Positions 8,767 through 15,334 of a stretch of DNA of 64,000 nt are shown here, one piece after another; within the stretch, counting starts at the first letter, position 1; every line of letters starts with the position of its first letter. The DNA comes from CAVEFW01 sp963643505 (GTDB lineage Bacteria; Actinomycetota; Coriobacteriia; Coriobacteriales; Eggerthellaceae), in the NCBI GenBank assembly GCA_963643505.1, contig CAVIKF010000002.1, positions 62,001 through 126,000 on the forward strand, in the 5' to 3' direction. The notes below the pieces were generated by a model. The model did not search any database. It was not told the origin of the DNA and saw only the letters and a list, made by a program, of their open reading frames with translations. The position numbers and the translations under genes are program-made.

Positions 8767-9123
8767 TTAATTTCCGACTAACTTTACCGAGCTGGGCGAT
8801 ACACCATCGAAGAACCCGGCTGACATTTCAAGCACATGGCGAGCACCTTTCACTTTTCTGCCAAGTCGCCATGGTGCCAAGGTTTCAACCTCAATTCCCT
8901 TTAGGTCAGGACCCAAATACAAAACATCAATGGGATACCTCATGAAACAGGTATGCACCCGAGCGCAGTCAGCAAGGAAAAGCCCGTCCTTTTCACCAAG
9001 GGGAGGCTTCCCCATCAATCCCCAAAACCTCGAGGTGAAGGTGTTGGCAACAGGTATGCATGCATCTACTTCACCTTCGTTAGTTACAAGCATGCTGCCC
9101 GCACGAATACGATCATCGTCCAT
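8767..9123 (-). CDS. DUF192 domain protein
   Basis: 118 residues covering one DUF192 domain. Conserved features are seen: FTSRFWGLMGKPPL near the start, and CARVHTCFMRYPIDVLYLG, the family's hallmark H-T-x-x-M-x-x-x-I-D-V-L signature. Unlike many members it has no signal peptide, so this copy is probably cytosolic. The biochemical role of DUF192 is unknown to me. Sits between tadC and the coiled-coil gene with gaps of 10-15 bases, so it belongs to the Tad transcription unit. Confidence 0.87.
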   Translation of the reverse strand: MDDDRIRAGSMLVTNEGEVDACIPVANTFTSRFWGLMGKPPLGEKDGLFLADCARVHTCFMRYPIDVLYLGPDLKGIEVETLAPWRLGRKVKGARHVLEMSAGFFDGVSPSSVKLVGN

Positions 9124-9138
9124 CTCTCGCCTCCCAAA

Positions 9139-10050
9139 CTACGAAAACGCTGCCATGATGCTGAGCACCGCAGGCCCCAAAAGAACAACAAGGAGGGAAG
9201 GGAAAATAAAGCCCACAAGAGGAAGCAGGATCTTTACCGGGAGCTTTGCCGCCTTCTCCTCAACTGCCTGTCGACGATACTGCCTAATGGCAACAGACTG
9301 CGTCTGCAGCACATTGGCAATCGGAATGCCGAGCTTATCCGCCTGAATGATGGCATTAACAAACGTAGTGATGGCGTCCGTATCCACCCTTTCAGCCATT
9401 GCCGCAAGGGCAGACTCCCTCGACCTGCCAACCGACATTTCTCTCAAGATGACGCGGAACTCTTCAACGAGAGGACCGTCGTAATGCTCAACAACGTGCG
9501 AAACCGCCTGATCAAAGCCAAGGCCAGCAGAAACACTCGCGCTCATGATGTCCAATACGTCAGGCATGTTTTGTTCAAGATCCTCGCGACGCTTCGTGAT
9601 ACGCGTACTCAAATTGAACCTGGCGAACACGTATACGGAAAGCCCCGCAAGAAGCGCAAACTCAAACGCCTGGAAAAGACCAGCAGAGAGGCCCAAGATA
9701 AAGCCACCGATGGCGCACAAGACCACGATGGCGCCAATACGTCCGAGGTATTGTCGCGGCGTCGTGTCGTATCCAGCTGCAGCAAGCTGTTTCCTGAGCA
9801 TGGAAGTCTGCGCCTCGTTGGTGGGAACCGCAGATCCGATAAGGCCCGAAAGCCAACGCATAGCAGGATCGACGATCCTTCGTTTGAATGACTGGACAGG
9901 AGTAACTTCGACAAATTTGAAAGACTCCATTGCCTTGATTTCCTCAAGGCGCGTTGAAATACTGTCGTTTTCCTGGGCTTTAGAACTCAGGATAAGAACC
10001 AGAACCGCGTAGATCGCAATGCCAAGCATCAATGCCCAAATAATAACCAT
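9139..10050 (-). CDS. tadC: Tad pilus inner-membrane platform protein TadC
   Basis: 303 residues. Type II secretion F-domain (about 145-270, with IMSASVSAGLGFDQAVSHV and FVNAIIQADKLGIPIANVL) and membrane helices at about 1-23, 105-145 and the extreme C-terminus (KILLPLVGFIFPSLLVVLLG). With TadB it forms the inner-membrane platform on which the TadA ATPase acts to assemble Flp pili. It follows the tadB stop codon by 10 bases, the normal arrangement. It looks intact, but its partners TadB and TadA are lost from this locus. Confidence 0.9.
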   Translation of the reverse strand: MVIIWALMLGIAIYAVLVLILSSKAQENDSISTRLEEIKAMESFKFVEVTPVQSFKRRIVDPAMRWLSGLIGSAVPTNEAQTSMLRKQLAAAGYDTTPRQYLGRIGAIVVLCAIGGFILGLSAGLFQAFEFALLAGLSVYVFARFNLSTRITKRREDLEQNMPDVLDIMSASVSAGLGFDQAVSHVVEHYDGPLVEEFRVILREMSVGRSRESALAAMAERVDTDAITTFVNAIIQADKLGIPIANVLQTQSVAIRQYRRQAVEEKAAKLPVKILLPLVGFIFPSLLVVLLGPAVLSIMAAFS

Positions 10051-10060
10051 TGCGCATCAC

Positions 10061-10168
10061 CTAGAACTTAATATCGATAATCTTGCGGATTACTAGGGCA
10101 CCCACAAGCTCAAGGACGACACACGCCGCAAGCATCAGTCTTCCAATAAGCGTAGTCGTGAAAACACT
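10061..10168 (-). pseudogene. tadB: 3' stub of tadB, cut off by the inserted island
   Basis: Directly upstream of tadC the minus strand reads VFTTTLIGRLML, then CVVLELVGALVIRKIIDIKF and stop (10061-10063): the last helix and tail of TadB. Reading upstream, the TadB-like character fades at about 10165-10180, where the AT-rich island begins. The frame stays open a little further (GDNLTYCLIGENR), but this lies inside the hairpin-rich island end and I do not count it. More than 250 residues of TadB, including the whole F-domain, are absent. Confidence 0.82.
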
Positions 10169-10297
10169 TCGGTTTTCGCCGATAAGGCAGTAAGTCAAAT
10201 TATCACCGCAACTGAATCGGCAATGGGAGAAAACCGAACTGCAAAGATGCTATGTGCTGATAACGAAGTACTAAAAGAGCTTTGTTATCAGGTGTAG
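10169..10297 (+). pseudogene. C-terminal fragment of a mobile-element gene at the island's left end
   Basis: A plus-strand frame without a start reads SVFADKAVSQIITATESAMG and then ENRTAKMLCADNEVLKELCY, QV and stop (TAG 10295-10297). It is followed 11 bases later by a terminator. It looks like the tail of a real protein whose remainder was lost at the island boundary. Position just upstream of the TnpV pair suggests a mobilisation or recombination protein, but I cannot assign the family. Confidence 0.5.
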
Positions 10298-10308
10298 CAA
10301 TGGCAAGG

Positions 10309-10356
10309 AAAATCACCGAGATCAGTCCACTACGGACTTTTCTCGGTGATTTTCTT
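10309..10356 (+). terminator. Rho-independent terminator after the left-end fragment
   Basis: Perfect 13-base arms, AAAATCACCGAGA at 10309-10321 and its complement at 10341-10353, around a 19-base loop that itself contains TCAGTCC/GGACTTT-like pairing. The arm's own T run extends into TTTTCTTAT. It ends the truncated plus-strand gene. Confidence 0.75.
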
Positions 10357-10427
10357 ATATCTGTACATTCGATTACTGCTGTCAGCCTCGCTATAATGAT
10401 TACGGAAAATCAAAGGAGGTGTGGCTG

Positions 10428-10610
10428 ATGAAGCAGAGGTATTACCTTGCACTTACAACTGAAGAATGGCAACTAATGATTGAGTCCCTAAACAATCTTC
10501 GCAATCGGCTTGTTTCGGAGGGCAGATATACCGACGCCGTGGACGAGATGCTTGTCAAGGTAGCGAATGCCAAAACCAAGAAATTCAAGATTACAAAGCG
10601 GAGGGCTTGA
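10428..10610 (+). CDS. Small transposon-associated protein upstream of tnpV
   Basis: 60 residues (MKQRYYLALTTEEWQLMIES and onward), basic at the C-terminus (AKTKKFKITKRRA). The ATG at 10428 lies 8 bases after AAAGGAGG; a GTG three codons upstream lies on top of the Shine-Dalgarno, so ATG is preferred. I have seen this short protein beside TnpV in Clostridia mobile elements, but its function is unknown. It ends 2 bases before the tnpV start. Confidence 0.72.
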   Translation: MKQRYYLALTTEEWQLMIESLNNLRNRLVSEGRYTDAVDEMLVKVANAKTKKFKITKRRA

Positions 10611-10612
10611 GT

Positions 10613-10990
10613 ATGGAAAAGTATATTACCGATGAACGCACAGGGATGAAGTATGAACTGGTCGGTGACTATTACCTGATTGCCGGAGATGATGGGCCGG
10701 AGGAAAATCAGCCAATCGGGGTATGGGGGCAGCGGCATCTCCGCTATCTCAAGAAGCACTACCGTGTGCGGTATGCCAATCTGCTGACCAGCGGTAAATT
10801 GAATGCCTATCTTGCGGATATTGACCGGCAGGCAGAAGAACTTTTTCTTCGGCTCGTAAGACAAATGGCAGATACAGAGGGCATTACGGAAACGCTGAAG
10901 GCCAGCGACCAAATGGAATGGGTCAGGCGGATGAACAATATACTAAATCGAGCTGACGAAATCGTTAATAACGATGTGATATTCTTATAA
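10613..10990 (+). CDS. tnpV: TnpV family transposon-encoded protein
   Basis: 125 residues. It opens with MEKYITDERTGMKYELVGDY and carries the core GVWGQRHLRYLKKHYRVRYA (about 40-60) that typifies TnpV of Tn4451-like elements. TnpV is an accessory, non-recombinase protein whose exact job is unknown. GGAGG lies 8 bases before the ATG at 10613; an in-frame TTG at 10607 is the alternative. It marks the segment as derived from a Clostridia-type mobilisable transposon although no large serine recombinase remains. Confidence 0.85.
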   Translation: MEKYITDERTGMKYELVGDYYLIAGDDGPEENQPIGVWGQRHLRYLKKHYRVRYANLLTSGKLNAYLADIDRQAEELFLRLVRQMADTEGITETLKASDQMEWVRRMNNILNRADEIVNNDVIFL

Positions 10991-11038
10991 TACTACAATG
11001 GGTCGATACCCAAAAAGGTATCGACCCATTGTAGTATT
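10989..11038. repeat. Perfect 22-bp inverted repeat with 6-bp spacer
   Basis: Bases 10989-11010 (starting AATACTACAATGGG) and 11017-11038 are exact reverse complements, with CAAAAA between them. It lies 2 bases before the end of the tnpV stop region and separates the rightward TnpV pair from the leftward HEPN cassette. It may be a bidirectional terminator, though no good T run follows on either side. The arm length and perfection would also suit a recombination or replication hairpin. Confidence 0.85.
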
Positions 11039-11111
11039 GCTTTATAGCTATAGATAACCACACATATTCATTACTATAATCAAGCAAGAAAATTAGATTT
11101 AGTTGCTTCGT

Positions 11112-11702
11112 CTATGCTTTTACGGCCGGAAGTTTTCCTGATTTTAGAATATTCATCCACTGAATCAGTGTGGACTTTTTGAGGATCATTCGGGAACGAA
11201 CCTGAAATTCCCCATTTTTCTTGACACCATCTTCCAAAACGAACATAATATTGTTACCATTTTCGCAGTCGTACATCGCAAGCCTGCCGTGTGCGAAAGA
11301 ATTACGGATATGATAGCAAATGCTCAAGAACTCATTGTATCGTCCTTTGAAGATGGCAATCCGCTCCTTGTCTCGTTTTTTATGAAAATTCTTTTTTAGC
11401 GATGCTTTTTCGCAAACGGACTTCATTTCGTTTGTCTTTCGCGCAACAACAAAGGTTGATCCACGCTCTATTCCTGCTATTTGAAATAAGGCTTTCTTCA
11501 ATTTCTCATTTTTCCAAATGTCTTTGCCCCAACCATAATTACTCAGTTCTATACTACTGCTGCTCAAATCTGTACAAGGAGTATTGATGACGAAAAACAT
11601 AATCAGGTCTTTTAGGCTGTCGTCAGCATATTCAGGCGGCACGCGTTTTTTTATCCAGCCAGGATTCATTGGCGATATTTCATATCCACTATCTTTTGCC
11701 AT
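11112..11702 (-). CDS. HEPN-like protein (RNSFAH motif), candidate RNase
   Basis: 196 residues. The key feature is ICYHIRNSFAHGRLAMY (about 132-148), which contains the R-x4-H signature of HEPN ribonucleases (RNSFAH) within a predicted helical context. The N-terminal 50 residues (MNPGWIKKRVPPEYADDSL and so on) are unassigned. HEPN proteins commonly act as RNases in abortive infection and toxin systems, but the motif can also be non-catalytic, so activity is inferred. It is the last gene of the island's minus-strand cassette, 71 bases after the zinc-ribbon/TPR gene, and the gap leaves room for its own ribosome-binding site. Confidence 0.7.
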   Translation of the reverse strand: MAKDSGYEISPMNPGWIKKRVPPEYADDSLKDLIMFFVINTPCTDLSSSSIELSNYGWGKDIWKNEKLKKALFQIAGIERGSTFVVARKTNEMKSVCEKASLKKNFHKKRDKERIAIFKGRYNEFLSICYHIRNSFAHGRLAMYDCENGNNIMFVLEDGVKKNGEFQVRSRMILKKSTLIQWMNILKSGKLPAVKA

Positions 11703-11773
11703 ATGTTCACCTACAAATAAATAACCATTATATGCTTACACGCCGGAATGAGTATCCCGGCGTGTAATTGAAA

Positions 11774-13234
11774 TCATCTTGCTTTTGTTAATTCGTTGGA
11801 GATTGTATTGACTCTGTTCTGGAGAGGCGTAACCTTCCTCTGGATTTCTGCTTTGACACTCTCAATTTTAGCTTCAATTTCCTTCTTCGCAGCATCCATG
11901 CGATCTTGAATGCTTTTTTTCTCAGCATTTGCTTGGTCAATCTGTTCTTGAAGCGCCTTTTTTTCTTTGCCTTTGAATAGTCCAAGCGCGGATTTTTCTT
12001 CTGTTAATTTTTTTATCCGCGCTTCGATATTGTCTATTTCTGCCTTTCCGGGAATAGCGGCAATTTCTTTGTTCAATGCAGCAACTTGGTCATTAGATGA
12101 TGTGTTTAATGCACAAATCTGTGAAGAAAGGCCCTCTTTTTCAGATTCAAGCGAGGCTTTCTCTTCGGCGTGTTCAGCCCAATAAGCATCAAATCTCTTT
12201 TGCGCCTCCTCGCGAGCAATCCGTTCTTTCTCAGCTTTTTCAGCAGCCTGCTTAGCTGCTATTGAAGCTTTAATCTCTCTGACTTTTGCTTCATACTGGC
12301 TTATCAATGTACGCCTTGCCCTTTTCGCCTCGACAGTCAAACTCCATTCTTTATGCCAACTCTTACTACCCCAATCGGTATAATTGTAGCCCCAAGAGCA
12401 TGAATCAATTACAGCTTTGTGCATGAAAATAAGATTCTCATATCTTTGAATATCATCTTCATCATCTTCATCGCACAGATTGATTGCTTTTTCTACGAGG
12501 GTTGTACAGTATCCAACGCGTTTAATAAAAGTTTGCCACTCATATTTTCCGGCTCTATCATCGGAGTCGTTTGGATCTCCATTATAATCAGGCCAGATTA
12601 CATTCTGCCATGCCTTTACAACGGATTGGTTAATCTGTGTTGCAATGGGAGCCATTATTTCGGCTATTGGAATAAGTGCACCCGTCTGAGTTAAAAATGT
12701 TACTACCGTGCTTATTATTGATGTCAAATCAGAAATAAAACCGGCAGATTCCTCTTCATCAGGCCATTTTGCAAATCTATCTGCGCGAAGAGAAATCATA
12801 GCTAATGAAAGATTTTTTATCTGTTCTTTTGCTTCTTCGATTAGCTCCTCTTTTTTCTCTTCGGGAGCATTGTTGATACCCTTTACAAATGCAGTGACAC
12901 CTTCATCGACTCGTGAATTCTGAAGTGAAGATTGCCAAGCGGCAGCTTCGCCTTTTAACATCCAAGCCTCATAATTAGTTGGCTCGATTTCAATCACTTT
13001 ATTGCAATAAGATTCTGCTTCTGAATTATTCCCGGCATCTTTGGCAGTTCTTGCCATTTCAAGATAATTCTCAATCATATGAGAAATATCAACGCGAACA
13101 GTTCCCTTGATTTCCTGTACTTTTTCTTTCATGCGGTCTGCACTATGTTCCATCCCGCAACTTTCGCAGGTTGCTATTCCACCGGCACCCATAATGAGTT
13201 TTCCGCCGCAGAGATCACATACTAATGCTGCCAT
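11774..13234 (-). CDS. Zinc-ribbon, TPR-like and coiled-coil protein
   Basis: 486 residues. The N-terminus is a treble-clef zinc ribbon, CDLCGG and CESCG (about 6-28). It is followed by a helical repeat region resembling TPRs (about 55-110: SEAESYCNKVIEIEPTNYEA then WMLKGEAAAW). A hydrophobic stretch (about 165-200) may associate with membrane. The last 170 residues are a long charged coiled coil (EKAEKERIAREEAQKRF and onward). AAGGAGG precedes the ATG closely. It lies 15 bases after the membrane-protein gene. No catalytic motif is seen; a scaffold or sensor role is inferred. Confidence 0.75.
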   Translation of the reverse strand: MAALVCDLCGGKLIMGAGGIATCESCGMEHSADRMKEKVQEIKGTVRVDISHMIENYLEMARTAKDAGNNSEAESYCNKVIEIEPTNYEAWMLKGEAAAWQSSLQNSRVDEGVTAFVKGINNAPEEKKEELIEEAKEQIKNLSLAMISLRADRFAKWPDEEESAGFISDLTSIISTVVTFLTQTGALIPIAEIMAPIATQINQSVVKAWQNVIWPDYNGDPNDSDDRAGKYEWQTFIKRVGYCTTLVEKAINLCDEDDEDDIQRYENLIFMHKAVIDSCSWGYNYTDWGSKSWHKEWSLTVEAKRARRTLISQYEAKVREIKASIAAKQAAEKAEKERIAREEAQKRFDAYWAEHAEEKASLESEKEGLSSQICALNTSSNDQVAALNKEIAAIPGKAEIDNIEARIKKLTEEKSALGLFKGKEKKALQEQIDQANAEKKSIQDRMDAAKKEIEAKIESVKAEIQRKVTPLQNRVNTISNELTKAR

Positions 13235-13249
13235 AATATACCTCCTTGC

Positions 13250-13918
13250 TCATTTATATATTTTACATTTTTTGTTTCTTTCCAACAGCAAAAGCTCGAT
13301 TTCGTCAACGACTGCTGATTTATCATCGACACTATTTAATTCCTTGACCTTATCCGAAATCCTTTTTTCAAGCTCGGATAACTCGTCAGAACTAATAGGA
13401 TCGCTGTACCTTACTTTCTCTGCCAACTTCAGTATTTTTTGTTTTACCGAAGAATCGGATTCGCGTTCGGCGACCATTTCGATATCAGCCTGTATCTCTC
13501 TGATATAAGAAACTTTTGATTGAATCTTTTTTTCAACATTACTGACAATATCACCGCCAATTTCAGCCGTAATCATACATATTGCTGAAATACCAACGAT
13601 CAATACATTGATAATAATCGTGACCCATACCGGCAAAGCAGGATACGCTACAAGCACGGCAAGAGCAATCAACTGTAGTACTAAGTAAATGTATCCTACT
13701 CTAACAATCGGAATACCTAAGAATTTGCTTTTAAGTGGAGTGTTATCTTTGAAGCCGATATTCCAAATCAATATTTGAGATGCAAAGGCTATGCAGATAA
13801 AGACAAATGCAATCCAGAACGATGTGGTTTTCGCTGTGGGTATTGCAAAGGCAACAACACAAACAAATACCAATGCGATTAATAGAATAACACAACCTAA
13901 CTTCTTATTTCTGCTCAT
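13250..13918 (-). CDS. Multi-pass membrane protein with cytoplasmic helical tail
   Basis: 222 residues. Four hydrophobic helices lie in the first half: about 7-27, 33-52, 73-95 and 100-122 (LGCVILLIALVFVCVVAFAI, FWIAFVFICIAFASQILIW, YIYLVLQLIALAVLVAYPAL, VTIIINVLIVGISAICMI). A charged coiled-coil tail (about 130-222) follows, ending in a basic RNKKCKIYK. Family not recognised. Only 2 bases separate it from the SPFH gene upstream, so the two products are probably made together and may sit in the same membrane complex. Confidence 0.72.
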   Translation of the reverse strand: MSRNKKLGCVILLIALVFVCVVAFAIPTAKTTSFWIAFVFICIAFASQILIWNIGFKDNTPLKSKFLGIPIVRVGYIYLVLQLIALAVLVAYPALPVWVTIIINVLIVGISAICMITAEIGGDIVSNVEKKIQSKVSYIREIQADIEMVAERESDSSVKQKILKLAEKVRYSDPISSDELSELEKRISDKVKELNSVDDKSAVVDEIELLLLERNKKCKIYK

Positions 13919-13920
13919 AA

Positions 13921-15093
13921 TCAGCCCTCCCTTTTAGTACCGCATTTAGGACAAAACTTGCCGGGCTTTATGAACTTAAATCCACATTTTGAACAGGTAT
14001 CCGGCGAAGACTGCGGAGCACCGCAATTATCACAAAATGCTGCTCCGGGAGTTAATTCTGCACCACATTGATCGCAGAACAAGGTTACAGGCTGAGACGG
14101 CACTGAACTGTTCATTCCTGCAAAAGCTCCATTGATAGCGCCTCCAACTACGCCACCTACTGCACCGCCTACTCCTGCCATTGTGCCAAGCCCAACACCC
14201 ATATTGGTAAACTGCCCAACTGCTTCGTTTCTTGCAACATCTTGTGCAACATCAAAGCCGCGCTCCTGCTGATAGGTATATCCTTCTTGGGCACGTTTTG
14301 TTGCCTGTGCCTGAGAGTCGATAATCACCTTTTGCGCTTCGGTCTGGGCATATATTACATCTGCTTGCTGACGTAGCTTTGCCTCAGCAATGTCTGCATA
14401 TTGACGGAAATGGAGTTCTTTGAATTTTTCGTATTGCGGATCTCCGTCCGGCTTTACAATAACCGCAACAAAAAACCGTTTCAGGTTCACTCCATAATCA
14501 AGAAAATCATCATCAAGTTTTGATTTTATTGCGGCGGAAAAAGATTCGAGTTGCTCGTCAATTTCAAAAATATTAATTGCACTGGAGCGCATTTCCTGAG
14601 CGATATATGTTTTGACTTTTGTCATTAAAAATGCTCGAAAAAAATTCGTTAACTGATTCCGTTCCAGTACTCGCTCCGTACCGACAAGGTTAATGAGTAA
14701 TTTTCTTGAATCGGATACGCTTAGCGACATTTCACCGCTTGCACCAATTGACAGAGGGAACCTGTATGTAGGTTCTATATATTGAACCTTACTATCTGTA
14801 CCCCATTTAATAGCCATCTGCTCGGTTTTATTGATAAAATATACCTCGCAGTGGAACGGGGTTTTCCCATCTGTCGGAATGTTTGTGAATTTCTTCAGAA
14901 GGGGAATGTTTTGTGTTTCGAGCGTATAACGGCCTGGGCCAAACAGGTCCAAGGCTTGACCATTCATAAAGAAGATCGCTTCCTGCGATTCATGAACGAT
15001 TAACTGTGAAGTGGTGTTAAAGTCCTCGCAGGGATGTTTCCATATAAATGTGCTATTGTCGCCTTCATATTTGATTACCTCAGCGATTGCCAT
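13921..15093 (-). CDS. SPFH/Band-7 (YdjI-like) protein with two C-terminal zinc ribbons
   Basis: 390 residues. Residues about 20-235 form an SPFH-type domain of the YdjI / 'virion core' group (ESQEAIFFMNGQALDLFGPG, then a long helix with FKELHFRQYADIAEAKLRQQ). A Gly-rich linker (about 295-330) follows. Two zinc ribbons end the protein: CDQCGAEL...CDNCG and CSKCGFKF...CPKCG (about 338-387). SPFH proteins oligomerise at membranes and organise microdomains. This copy has no N-terminal membrane helix, so the neighbouring four-helix protein may anchor it. First gene of the four-gene cassette. Confidence 0.85.
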   Translation of the reverse strand: MAIAEVIKYEGDNSTFIWKHPCEDFNTTSQLIVHESQEAIFFMNGQALDLFGPGRYTLETQNIPLLKKFTNIPTDGKTPFHCEVYFINKTEQMAIKWGTDSKVQYIEPTYRFPLSIGASGEMSLSVSDSRKLLINLVGTERVLERNQLTNFFRAFLMTKVKTYIAQEMRSSAINIFEIDEQLESFSAAIKSKLDDDFLDYGVNLKRFFVAVIVKPDGDPQYEKFKELHFRQYADIAEAKLRQQADVIYAQTEAQKVIIDSQAQATKRAQEGYTYQQERGFDVAQDVARNEAVGQFTNMGVGLGTMAGVGGAVGGVVGGAINGAFAGMNSSVPSQPVTLFCDQCGAELTPGAAFCDNCGAPQSSPDTCSKCGFKFIKPGKFCPKCGTKREG

Positions 15094-15187
15094 TTTCCGA
15101 CCTCCTTTTAAATAGCAACATAATCGGTATTATGTTCTTATTCGTAATGAATTGGGAAAAGAAAAATGTATAAATAGGCGCACAAAA

Positions 15188-15227
15188 TCGAGTCCATTCC
15201 GATATGCTTTCAAAGCATTTAGAATGG
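15188..15227. repeat. Imperfect palindrome upstream of the SPFH gene
   Basis: GTCCATTCCGATATGCTTT at about 15191 pairs with the following CAAAGCATTTAGAATGGGC. On the plus strand it is followed by TTTCCTTTT. It may terminate the truncated minus-strand gene just upstream, or act as an operator of the SPFH cassette, whose start lies about 100 bases away. Confidence 0.5.
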
Positions 15228-15325
15228 GCTTTCCTTTTCACACTCAATTTTCGACAATTCCTCAAATAATTCCATACTTTTCATCAGGGCTTCCCCTAAA
15301 TCACTTGATTTTTCAAGCAATTCAT
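15226..15325 (-). pseudogene. C-terminal fragment of a lost gene at the island's right end
   Basis: On the minus strand a frame with no start reads HELLEKSSDLGEALMKSMEL and then FEELSKIECEKESPF, stop. It begins right at the junction with the VWA gene and ends about 130 bases before the SPFH start. Its helical, acidic character and AT-rich codons match the island. It is the tail of an upstream gene removed when the island segment came to rest here. Family unknown. Confidence 0.5.
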
Positions 15326-15334
15326 GCTATATTG

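Larger units (their letters stand above)
10169..15334. mobile_element. AT-rich mobile island inserted in the Tad locus, with TnpV and an SPFH/HEPN cassette
   Basis: About 5.2 kb that differs from both flanks in base composition (clearly more A/T) and codon use. It encodes TnpV, a protein of Clostridia transposons. Both flanking host genes are cut: tadB loses its 5' part at the left edge, and the VWA gene appears to end at the right edge. Both island ends carry tails of further truncated genes, so this is a piece of a larger element and not an intact unit. No recombinase is present. Boundaries are judged from composition and reading frames, accurate to perhaps 20 bases. Confidence 0.8.

Noticed and set aside
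10391..10427. GTG at 10419 as start of the small TnpV-linked gene
   Set aside because: It lies within the Shine-Dalgarno itself; ATG at 10428 has the right spacing.
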